Of a stretch of DNA of 64,000 nt, positions 24,535 through 32,037 are shown one piece after another. Made by a program: the position numbers and the translations under genes. The notes under the pieces were generated by a model. The model had not been told where the DNA came from and ran no database searches. It saw nothing but the letters and a program-made list of their open reading frames with translations. Source of the DNA: CAWCDJ01 sp963836015 (GTDB lineage Bacteria > Acidobacteriota > Terriglobia > Bryobacterales > Bryobacteraceae); the NCBI GenBank assembly GCA_963836015.1, contig CAWIIF010000008.1:248001-312000 (forward strand), written 5' to 3'. Within the stretch, counting starts at the first letter, position 1. Each line of letters starts with the position of its first letter.

Positions 24535-25067
24535 TGAGTTATTCGAGCGAGCGGATTCTGCTCAACAGCCAGCGCGAAGGTCAGGTGTCCCGCTTCCGGG
24601 CCTGGGTCCTGCTGGCCGTCCCGCTGGCCGCGATTCTGTTCCAGGTTTACGTCCCGCTGTTCTTCCAGTTCCTGGGATTCCTGGAAATGCCGCTGCTGGT
24701 GGTGGTCTACTTCGCCCTGATGCGCCGCAGCCAGATCAGCGGACTGCTGGTGGGCGCCGCGGTCGGGCTGGCCCAGGATTCGCTCTCCAAAAACCCACTG
24801 GGAATGTACGGCATCGTCAACACGCTGGTCGGATATTTCGCGGCCTCCGTTGGAATGCGCATCGACGTCGACCATGGCGTGATCCGCCTCATGCTGGCGT
24901 TCTTCTTCTACCTGTTCCACCAGTTCCTGTACTGGGTGCTGGCGCGCGCGCTGCTCGGCCAGCAGCTGGCCTTCGAGTGGCAGCGGACCCTGCTCCTCGG
25001 ATTGCTCAACGCCGTGGTGGGGATCGCGCTGTTTCATTTCCTCGACCGCCTGCGGGAGACTGCGTGA
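24534..25067 (+). CDS. mreD: Rod shape-determining protein MreD
   Basis: A 177-residue integral membrane protein with about five to six helices (AWVLLAVPLAAILFQVYVPL; LLVVVYFALMRRSQISGLLV). Conserved MreD features include GLAQDSLSKNPLGMYGIVNT, equivalent to the G-x-x-x-D-x-x-x-x-x-x-G-x-x-x-x-x motif. It belongs to the elongasome with MreC, PBP2 and RodA. It starts within the mreC stop codon and ends inside the start of the UbiA-family gene (GTGA, 4-base overlap), so the operon continues. Confidence 0.9.
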   Translation: MSYSSERILLNSQREGQVSRFRAWVLLAVPLAAILFQVYVPLFFQFLGFLEMPLLVVVYFALMRRSQISGLLVGAAVGLAQDSLSKNPLGMYGIVNTLVGYFAASVGMRIDVDHGVIRLMLAFFFYLFHQFLYWVLARALLGQQLAFEWQRTLLLGLLNAVVGIALFHFLDRLRETA

Positions 25068-25933
25068 AAGGCTCCGCGGGCGCGCTCGCGGCGGCCTGCC
25101 GTCCGCGGCAGTGGATCAAAAACGGCCTGGTCTTCGTTCCCCTCATCTCTTCCGCCAGCTTCGTTTCGGGCGAAGCCGTACGCCGCACTTCCGTCGCCGC
25201 CGCCGCCTTCTGCCTGATGTCCAGCGCCGTCTACCTCTGGAACGACGTGGCCGATCGCGAGTACGACCGCGCCCATCCCGTCAAGAAACTCCGTCCGGTG
25301 GCCAGCGGCGCTCTGGGCGTGCGGACTGCGGCAGCCGCGGGCGTGCTCTTGGCCTTCGGCGCCCTGGGCCTGTCGTGGACGCTGGGCGGCAAGGTCTGGG
25401 CCGTCCTTACGTTCTACGCAGTGTGCAACATCGCCTACTCCGCGGGGTTGCGCAAGCAGCCGGTGATCGACGTCCTGCTGGTCTCCTGGGGTTTCGTGCT
25501 CCGCCCGGTGGCCGGGGCATATGCCATCCCGGTGCGCGTCTCCGCCTGGCTCTTCGTAGTTTCGCTGCTGCTTTCCCTTTCGCTCGTGCTTCTCAAGCGC
25601 CGCAGCGAGCTGACCGGCCTCGAAGGCGGAGCCATCGTGCACCGCCCTGCGCTGGGCGGCTACAGCGTGCGGTTTCTCGACCAGTTGATCTCCATCGTGA
25701 CCGGCGCGGGCATCATGAGCTACGCGCTCTACACCTTCCAGTCCGAGCACAGCCAGGAGCTGGTGATTACGCTGCCGCTGTTCCTGTACGGCGTTTTCCG
25801 CTACCTTTATCTGGTGTATGAGCGCGGCGCCGGAGCCAGCCCCGAAGAGATCTTCCTGCACGACCGGCCCCTGCAGATCGACGCCGTCCTGTACCTGGCC
25901 GTGGCGGTCGCCATCCTCACCGCGAAATACTGA
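25064..25933 (+). CDS. UbiA-family decaprenyl-phosphate phosphoribosyltransferase-like protein
   Basis: A 289-residue membrane protein with about eight to nine helices, GTG start. It carries the first UbiA aspartate motif in LWNDVADREYDRAHPVKKLR (N-D-x-x-D-x-x-x-D), a second region PVIDVLLVSWGFVLRPVAGA, and the tail features LLKRRSELTGLEGG and ASPEEIFLHDRPLQ. These match 5-phosphoribosyl-1-pyrophosphate:polyprenyl-phosphate transferases (mycobacterial DPPR synthase type) better than quinone-pathway UbiA. The predicted product is polyprenyl-phosphoryl-ribose-5-P, a lipid-linked pentose donor. It is translationally coupled to mreD and followed 3 bases later by a GT-C-like protein that could use such a donor. 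Confidence 0.82.
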   Translation: MKGSAGALAAACRPRQWIKNGLVFVPLISSASFVSGEAVRRTSVAAAAFCLMSSAVYLWNDVADREYDRAHPVKKLRPVASGALGVRTAAAAGVLLAFGALGLSWTLGGKVWAVLTFYAVCNIAYSAGLRKQPVIDVLLVSWGFVLRPVAGAYAIPVRVSAWLFVVSLLLSLSLVLLKRRSELTGLEGGAIVHRPALGGYSVRFLDQLISIVTGAGIMSYALYTFQSEHSQELVITLPLFLYGVFRYLYLVYERGAGASPEEIFLHDRPLQIDAVLYLAVAVAILTAKY

Positions 25934-25936
25934 GCC

Positions 25937-27808
25937 ATGGACGCCCCCGCCATCCTGATCGCGACCCTGCGGTTTGTGTGCTGGGAAGCCGCCCTGTTCG
26001 CCGCGGCATTCGCCATCGCGCGCGCCATCGGGTTCCGCGGCGCCGAGCAGTGGCTCGGCGCGCTGGCCATCGAGATCACCCTCGAATCGTCGCTGGCCGC
26101 GGTGTTTTCGTTCGCCCGCGTGAATTCCGTGCCGCTCTACTGGGTCGCTGCCGCTGTGTGCGCGGTAGCGGCCGTCCGCTGGGCCCGGCTGCCGGAGCTG
26201 TTCGCCGGCGGCCGTTGGATGCCCGCCGCCATGGCGGCCCTCACGCTCCCGCTGATCCTCCTGGCGTTCCGTCCGGTGGAAGAGATCGACTCCATCAACT
26301 ACCTGCACTACCTGATCGACTGGATGGGCAACCGCGCCACCCCGTACACCTTCGCCACCAACTACGTGGCCTTCTGGGAGCTCTCCTTCCTTCCCGCCTG
26401 GACGGTCACCCGCGTGGACCTGTTCTTCCCCCTGCTGGCGCTCAAAGCTATCGTGCTCCTGGCTCTTTCCGGCTGGCTGATCGGCCGCGAGTTCGGCTTG
26501 CGCAATCCGATTCTGGGGTGGGCCCTCTTCGGGGCGCTCGCCATGCGCCATTACTGGTTCGAATATTCGGGGGTCCCGACCCTGAAGAACGACGCGCTGT
26601 GCGGGGTCGGTTTCGTCCTGATGATCCTGGCCGTGCTGCGCGCCGCTCGCGGCCGGCTGAGCCGGACGGATTTGACCCTGCTCGCATTCGGGGTGGCGTT
26701 CGGGTCCGTCAAGTATACCGGCATCTTCTTCGCGGTGGTGGCAGTGGGCGGGATTCTGTGGCTCCGCGGCATGGGCTGGAAACCCCTGGCGGCGGTTGCG
26801 GCGTTCTGGACCGCGACCAGCGGCCACTACTACCTGCGCTCTCTGGTCGAGCACGGGAGTCCATTCTACCCATTCCAGATCAACATTGGGTTCATTCATC
26901 TGCCGGGGACTGCCGACCTCTCCTATTCCTCGATCCTCTACAACCTCCACGACCCGCGGCTATGGCGGGCCTTGTTCTGGCCGGCCAACGGGATGTCCCC
27001 GGCGGGCATCCTCTTCCCCGAGACGCTGGCGGGGATCCTGATCGTGTCGGTGTGGCTGTCGGTCCGGTGGATTCTCCGGCGCGCCCGGCCGAAGCCGCTC
27101 GAATTGGCTTCGTTTCTGCTCCTCTGCGGCTGGGTATTGTACTTCCGCTCGGTCTTCGGCGCGAGTGCCGCTCCGGGCGATTTGAGCTTTCTGCTCAATA
27201 GCTTGAACTCCCTGCGTTATGTCGACGGAGTGCTCCTGGTGAGCGAGTTGCTGCTGGTGGCGCTGCTCGGCAGGTTCGCGCTCCCGCTGATCGCCATCCA
27301 GGCTGCCAGCCGGCTCATCCTGCTGTACGGCCGCCTGCCGTCCCAAGTGTTCCCGGTACTCCTGATCGCCGGCGCCGGATTGGCTTTGTTTCTGCTCGCC
27401 GACCTGCTGCCACGATACCGGGCCTTCGTAATGACGCTGCTGCTGGTCGCCGCCTGCCCCCTGGTAGTCCAACGCAACCGGAGCCTATGGACCACCTATT
27501 GGAACGACCTCAAGCCATCGCTCCAGGCTGTACCCGGTAACCAACTGGAGGAGCTGTGTTTAACCGATGGCGGATACTTCGCGGGCCACGTCGTGGCGGC
27601 AGGCAATCCGGTGCGTCCGGAAGTCGGAACCGTGCTGCCTGCCGACCTCGACGCCGGCGCCCGGCCGCGCTTCCTGGCCGTGATGGTGACTCCCGGATCC
27701 GAGGCTGCCACCCGTTGGAAGGCGAGCTACGGGCCGAAGCTGTCCGCATGGGGCTACCGGGAAGTCCTTGATTGCCAATCGGGTGGCCTGTTCCAACACG
27801 ATCGATAG
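25937..27808 (+). CDS. Polytopic membrane protein, GT-C glycosyltransferase-like
   Basis: A 623-residue protein with roughly twelve or more hydrophobic segments and a short soluble C-terminal region (QLEELCLTDGGYFAGHVVAA). The first loop contains VEEIDSINYLHYLIDWMGNR, with an acidic E-x-D motif like the catalytic loop of GT-C transferases, which use polyprenyl-phosphate sugars on the outer face of the membrane. Overall similarity to named families is weak, so the GT-C assignment is an inference from topology and this loop. The tight spacing to the phosphoribosyltransferase-like gene suggests a shared pathway. Confidence 0.6.
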   Translation: MDAPAILIATLRFVCWEAALFAAAFAIARAIGFRGAEQWLGALAIEITLESSLAAVFSFARVNSVPLYWVAAAVCAVAAVRWARLPELFAGGRWMPAAMAALTLPLILLAFRPVEEIDSINYLHYLIDWMGNRATPYTFATNYVAFWELSFLPAWTVTRVDLFFPLLALKAIVLLALSGWLIGREFGLRNPILGWALFGALAMRHYWFEYSGVPTLKNDALCGVGFVLMILAVLRAARGRLSRTDLTLLAFGVAFGSVKYTGIFFAVVAVGGILWLRGMGWKPLAAVAAFWTATSGHYYLRSLVEHGSPFYPFQINIGFIHLPGTADLSYSSILYNLHDPRLWRALFWPANGMSPAGILFPETLAGILIVSVWLSVRWILRRARPKPLELASFLLLCGWVLYFRSVFGASAAPGDLSFLLNSLNSLRYVDGVLLVSELLLVALLGRFALPLIAIQAASRLILLYGRLPSQVFPVLLIAGAGLALFLLADLLPRYRAFVMTLLLVAACPLVVQRNRSLWTTYWNDLKPSLQAVPGNQLEELCLTDGGYFAGHVVAAGNPVRPEVGTVLPADLDAGARPRFLAVMVTPGSEAATRWKASYGPKLSAWGYREVLDCQSGGLFQHDR

Positions 27809-27884
27809 TCCTGGTACTCATACAGTAGATGTCGTACGGAAACTCTTGCTAGACTCCTTCTGTAAGGAAAATCACAGGACGTCT

Positions 27885-28580
27885 ATGAAAAGTCTAATTG
27901 CTTTGGTTGTGCTGGGTTTATTGTGCGCAGGCCTTATGGCTGCCGCACCCGTGACCTGGGTGGATTGGACGAGCGGCACCACTGGGCTCGCCGGATCCGC
28001 CGCCGGAGTGTTGCATCTCGGCGCCACCAATGTGACGGTTACCTATTCCGGAGAGATTTGGAACATCCAGACGAACGGCGGCACCAATTATTGGACTGAG
28101 CCTAATTCATCGCTACTGCCATACACCAGTGCCCAGGTGGACAATGCGCCCCCCGCATCGGACATCATCGAACTGGCGTATACCAACATAAAGACGCTGA
28201 CGTTCTCCCAGCCGATCTACAATCTGGTGTTCGCTGTTGTCAGCCTGAACCACAACGGTTACAGCTTCGACCAGGATTTCAATATCCTCAGCTACGGCTG
28301 CGGGTATTGGGGCTGCGGATCGCTGATCAAGAACACCTCTGTCGCGGGCCAGTACATCCTGGAATCCGGGTCCGATCTGGGAAGCGAACCCCACGGCCTG
28401 ATTGAATTCGACGGGCCGGTCACTTCGCTTACCTGGACCAGCGAGGTCAGCGAGAACTGGAATGGATTTACCGTCGGAGCCTTCGATATAGCTCCTCCGG
28501 TGCCCGAACCGGGGACCATCGGCTTACTGATTCTGGGCGTCGCGGTTCTGCCCCTCCTCAAGCGCCGCCAACAAAGCTAA
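27885..28580 (+). CDS. PEP-CTERM sorting-domain protein
   Basis: A 231-residue exported protein. The signal peptide MKSLIALVVLGLLCAGLMAA is followed by a beta-rich body (VLHLGATNVTVTYSGEIWNI; NGFTVGAFDIAPP) and the sorting signal PEPGTIGLLILGVAVLPLLK with basic tail RRQQS. The start has TAAGGAAAATCACAGGACGT upstream. The region is less GC-rich than its neighbours. It sits inside the cell-shape cluster between the GT-C-like gene and mrdA, an unusual place for an exosortase substrate; probably it has its own promoter. Confidence 0.8.
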   Translation: MKSLIALVVLGLLCAGLMAAAPVTWVDWTSGTTGLAGSAAGVLHLGATNVTVTYSGEIWNIQTNGGTNYWTEPNSSLLPYTSAQVDNAPPASDIIELAYTNIKTLTFSQPIYNLVFAVVSLNHNGYSFDQDFNILSYGCGYWGCGSLIKNTSVAGQYILESGSDLGSEPHGLIEFDGPVTSLTWTSEVSENWNGFTVGAFDIAPPVPEPGTIGLLILGVAVLPLLKRRQQS

Positions 28581-28651
28581 ACCAATCCGTAAGTGACCCC
28601 GGCGGGGGAAAACGGTTAATATGGAACAAGGGGCGTGTCCCGCTCTGAGTC

Positions 28652-30679
28652 GTGATCCTTCCGCCGGTCGACCCGAATCTCGAACACCAGGCTTCAAATA
28701 AGCCGCCTCTCCGCGACGACACCAACTTCGCGGCGAGCAAGGTCGCGATTTTTCAATACGCTGCCGTCATCATCTTCCTTTTCCTGATCGCCGGGTTCTG
28801 GAAGCTCCAGGTGCAAAACCCGCAGTTCTACGATCAGCGGGCCATGCAGAACAGCGTCAAGTCGGTGCCGATCCTGGCGCCGCGCGGGCGCATCCTCGAC
28901 CGCGATGGCCGCGTGATCGTCGACAATTACTCCTCCTTCAGCCTGATCCTGGCTCGCGAGTCGCTCAAAGAAGAGCACTTGAGGCCCATCGCCCAGGGCC
29001 TGGATCTGGATTACACCGATCTCGTCGCGCGCGTGAAGCGCTTCAAATCTCAGCCCAAATACGTGCCCATCGTGATCAAGGCGGAACTGACGCCGGCCGA
29101 TCTGGCGTTCGTCGATTCCCACCACGATTTCTTCCCGGAGCTGGTGTTGATCCAGGCGCAGCGGCGGCTGTATCCGCAGAACGGCATGCTGGCCCACGTC
29201 ATCGGCTACACGGGTGAAGTCAGCGAGGACGAGCTGGACTCTCCGGATTTCGCCAAGTACGACCCCGGCGACGTCGTCGGCAAGTTCGGCATCGAGCGCC
29301 AGTACAACGACTGGCTGACCGGCATCGACGGGCAGCGCCAGGTGGTGGTGGACAATCGCGGGCAGGTGCGCGAAACCCTGAAAACCAAGCCGGCCGTAGC
29401 GGGCAAAGACCTGCAATTGACGATCGATCTTGACCTGCAGGCCGTGGCCGAGCTGGCCATGGACAACGGCGTCAAGGAACTGGGTGTCGATCACAAGGAC
29501 GGCGCGGTGGTGGCCCTCGATCCGCGAACCGGGCAAGTGCTCGCCATGGTTTCGCGGCCCACCTTCGACCCGAATAAGTTCGCTGTGCGCATCCAGCCGA
29601 AAGACTGGAAGGAGATCGTCGACAACCCGGACCATCCCCTCATGAACAAGGCCATCCAGGCCGTGCAGGCGCCAGGCTCTACCTTCAAGCCATTCGTGGC
29701 GCTGGCCGGGCTCGAATCGGGCGCGATCGACGACAAGTACACCGTCCACTGTTCCGGCGGCGTCACGCTGTTCGGCCACTACTTCCACTGCTGGGTCAAA
29801 AGCGGCCACGGCACCGTAGCGCTGCACGCGGGCATCGTGCACTCCTGCGACGTCTACTTCTACACCATCGGCAGCAAGATGGGGATCGACAACATCTCGT
29901 TCTACGGCGACATCGCCGGTTTCGGGCACCTCACCGGAATCGATCTGCCGCACGAGAAAGAAGGGCTGATGCCCTCCGAAAAGTGGAAGCTCCGCACGCA
30001 GCGCCAGAAGTGGTATGCCGGAGAGACGCCGTCGGTGGCGATCGGACAAGGCGCCGTGACGGTGACGCCGCTCGAGCTGGCCAGGGCCGTCGGCGGCCTC
30101 GCGGTGGGCGGGACCTGGCACCAGCCCCACCTGCTGGTGAACATGCAGCAGCCCGAGAAGGCGGTGAGCTGGACTCTCAATCCCGCGAACGTGAAGGACG
30201 TGATCGACGGCATGTACGGGGTGGTGAACGAGGGCGGCGGAACCGGCGGCCGGGCTCGCCTTTCCACTGTCGAGGTATGCGGCAAGACGGGCTCGGCGCA
30301 GCTGGCATCCAACGAATTTCTCAAGGGCGCGGGTGCGTCGCGGGCCCACCTGATGAAGGACAACGCCTGGTTCGAAGGCTTCGCTCCGCGCGATAACCCC
30401 GAGATCGTGGTGGTCTGCCTGTTCGAGCATGGTGTTCACGGGCAGTACGCCGCTCCTGTGGTGCGGGACGTGATCAAGGCCTACTTCGACAAGAAGGCGC
30501 GCCTTTCGGCCCTCCGCCAACAGCAGAACGCCCAGCAGGCTTCGCTGCGATCCATGACCAGCCTGGGACTGACCATCGCCGCGGCGGTGCCCCCGCCGCC
30601 CCCGCAGTCCGATCAGCCGATCGATGTAGCCTACTTCGCCGCCGACGCCCCCGCTTCGAAGGTTGTCCCCCGGAAGTAA
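28652..30679 (+). CDS. mrdA: Penicillin-binding protein 2 (peptidoglycan transpeptidase)
   Basis: A 675-residue class B PBP of the elongasome. It has one N-terminal membrane helix (IFQYAAVIIFLFLIAGFWKL), a pedestal domain beginning APRGRILDRDGRVIVDNYSS, and a transpeptidase domain with Ser343-x-x-Lys346 (PGSTFKPF), the Ser-x-Asp variant of the second motif (VHSCDVYFYTIG) and Lys545-Thr-Gly (CGKTGSAQ). The C-terminal tail after about 640 is Pro-rich. The start is GTG 28652. It is followed 1 base later by rodA, its glycosyltransferase partner. Confidence 0.96.
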   Translation: MILPPVDPNLEHQASNKPPLRDDTNFAASKVAIFQYAAVIIFLFLIAGFWKLQVQNPQFYDQRAMQNSVKSVPILAPRGRILDRDGRVIVDNYSSFSLILARESLKEEHLRPIAQGLDLDYTDLVARVKRFKSQPKYVPIVIKAELTPADLAFVDSHHDFFPELVLIQAQRRLYPQNGMLAHVIGYTGEVSEDELDSPDFAKYDPGDVVGKFGIERQYNDWLTGIDGQRQVVVDNRGQVRETLKTKPAVAGKDLQLTIDLDLQAVAELAMDNGVKELGVDHKDGAVVALDPRTGQVLAMVSRPTFDPNKFAVRIQPKDWKEIVDNPDHPLMNKAIQAVQAPGSTFKPFVALAGLESGAIDDKYTVHCSGGVTLFGHYFHCWVKSGHGTVALHAGIVHSCDVYFYTIGSKMGIDNISFYGDIAGFGHLTGIDLPHEKEGLMPSEKWKLRTQRQKWYAGETPSVAIGQGAVTVTPLELARAVGGLAVGGTWHQPHLLVNMQQPEKAVSWTLNPANVKDVIDGMYGVVNEGGGTGGRARLSTVEVCGKTGSAQLASNEFLKGAGASRAHLMKDNAWFEGFAPRDNPEIVVVCLFEHGVHGQYAAPVVRDVIKAYFDKKARLSALRQQQNAQQASLRSMTSLGLTIAAAVPPPPPQSDQPIDVAYFAADAPASKVVPRK

Positions 30680-30680
30680 C

Positions 30681-31772
30681 ATGTCAGGCTATCTTTCGAT
30701 TCGAGACATGGACTGGACCTTGCTGATCATTGTTCTACTGATCTGCTCGGTCGGAGTGGTGCAGATCTACAGCGCCACCATCGATACCGGTTTCCACTCT
30801 GCCTGGTGGAAACAGATTGTCTATGTCGCCGGCGGACTCCTGTTGATGCGGCTGGCCATCCGTGTGGATTATCACTCGCTGATGCAGCATGTTCCGCTCC
30901 TGTACATCTCGTCCATTGTGCTGTTGCTGGCGACCGATCTGGTCGGCGACACGGTGTTCGGCTCCAGGCGCTGGATTCCTCTGCCCGGCGGCGCTCGCTT
31001 CCAGGTATCGGAATTTGTCAAGTTGGTGATAATATTATTGGTAGCCCGCTATCTCACTGATTTAAAGAAAGACGATCTGGAAATAGGGGAGATGCTGAAG
31101 CTGGCGGGCCTGGTGGCGGTCCCCATGGCGCTGGTTCTAAAACAGCCGGACCTGGGAACGTCGCTAACGTATATCGCAATCCTGGTCACGGGAGCGTTTC
31201 TCGCAGGATTGCGCTGGAAGTATGTGGCCGCCATAGCCGTAGTGGCGGTGCTGGTTCTTCCGGTAGGCTGGCATTTCCTGAAAGATTATCAAAAGCAGCG
31301 GCTGGTCAGTTTCATGGATCCCGATCGGGACCCGCAGGGTACCGGATATCAGTTGATCCAGTCCCAAATCGCCGTGGGAGCGGGCGGGATGTTCGGGAAA
31401 GGCATCACCAAGGGAACCCAGACGCAGCTTCGATTCTTGCCCGTGCCGCACACGGATTTTATCTTCTCGGCCTTTGCCGAAGAGCATGGATTCGTGGGCG
31501 TGGTTGTAGTATTGTCAATGTACTTCGTGATGATCATGCGCATCGTCCAGAATGCGCAGGCGGCGCCCGATAGGGCCGGCATGTATATCTGTATGGGTGT
31601 AGCCGGTCTGCTGCTCTTTCACATGCTGGTGAATGTGGGAATGGTGGTGGGACGGATGCCGGTGACCGGTATTCCGCTTCCCTTCATGAGCGCCGGGGGA
31701 TCCAGCGTCTGGTCGAATTTTTTGGCATTGGGGCTGGTGAATAACGTCCGCCTCAGAAGGTTTGTGAATTAA
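30681..31772 (+). CDS. rodA: Rod shape-determining protein RodA (SEDS peptidoglycan glycosyltransferase)
   Basis: A 363-residue SEDS-family membrane protein with about ten helices that polymerises lipid II together with PBP2. Recognisable blocks are GSRRWIPLPGGARFQVSEFV, LKQPDLGTSLTY, SFMDPDRDPQGTGYQLIQSQ, FLPVPHTDFIFSAFAEEHGF (with the conserved catalytic-site Asp region), and the closing GIPLPFMSAGGSSVWSNFLA. The start ATG 30681 is directly after the mrdA stop. Codon use is somewhat less GC-rich than in mrdA. It is the last gene before a 265-base structured gap. Confidence 0.97.
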   Translation: MSGYLSIRDMDWTLLIIVLLICSVGVVQIYSATIDTGFHSAWWKQIVYVAGGLLLMRLAIRVDYHSLMQHVPLLYISSIVLLLATDLVGDTVFGSRRWIPLPGGARFQVSEFVKLVIILLVARYLTDLKKDDLEIGEMLKLAGLVAVPMALVLKQPDLGTSLTYIAILVTGAFLAGLRWKYVAAIAVVAVLVLPVGWHFLKDYQKQRLVSFMDPDRDPQGTGYQLIQSQIAVGAGGMFGKGITKGTQTQLRFLPVPHTDFIFSAFAEEHGFVGVVVVLSMYFVMIMRIVQNAQAAPDRAGMYICMGVAGLLLFHMLVNVGMVVGRMPVTGIPLPFMSAGGSSVWSNFLALGLVNNVRLRRFVN

Positions 31773-31789
31773 ACGGGGTGCAGGCGCAA

Positions 31790-32015
31790 AAGAGGCCTGG
31801 CCCGAGAAAGAAATTTAGGGAGCCTGTAGAGACCCACGGGATGGTGGCGCCTAAGCGCCCTCCCCGTAAGAGGAGCGGTTCCCGGCCGGCGGTGTATGAG
31901 GATTGCAGCTCCGCCTCCGGCCAGCGTGAGTTTGTAATCGTCTTGATCCGATTCCCCAGGACGGGGAACGCGAGACCCACGCAGGGTGCCCACCAACCAT
32001 ATGGTTTAGCCTCTT
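31790..32015 (+). ncRNA. Candidate structured RNA or long 5' leader upstream of rng
   Basis: The 265-base gap between rodA and rng contains no gene but many complementary segments. A closing stem AAGAGGC (31790-31796) / GCCTCTT (32009-32015) encloses a hairpin 31836-31867 (ACGGG/CCCGT outer stem, GGCGC-CTAA-GCGCC inner stem), a second hairpin with GGCCGG (31884-31889) / CCGGCC (31917-31922), and a third, TTCCCC-AGGAC-GGGGAA, at 31952-31968. The decamer GAGACCCACG occurs twice (about 31830 and 31972). It could be a free ncRNA of about 226 bases or an autoregulatory leader of RNase G. It does not match tmRNA, RNase P or SRP RNA signatures. Confidence 0.4.
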
Positions 32016-32037
32016 CATGCTCCACGGGAGGCAGTTG

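Noticed and set aside
25034..26950. 638-codon open frame antisense to the UbiA-like and GT-C-like genes
   Set aside because: The translation is rich in Gln/Glu/Gly/His/Arg typical of antisense of membrane proteins in high-GC DNA, with no recognisable domain.
28694..30682. 662-codon open frame antisense to mrdA
   Set aside because: It lies wholly opposite a conserved penicillin-binding protein gene and shows no motif or ribosome-binding site.
31790..32015. Firm identification as 6S RNA, RNase P RNA, tmRNA or SRP RNA
   Set aside because: Size and closed-rod layout recall 6S RNA, but no defining sequence signature of any of these was found, so only an unassigned structured RNA is reported.
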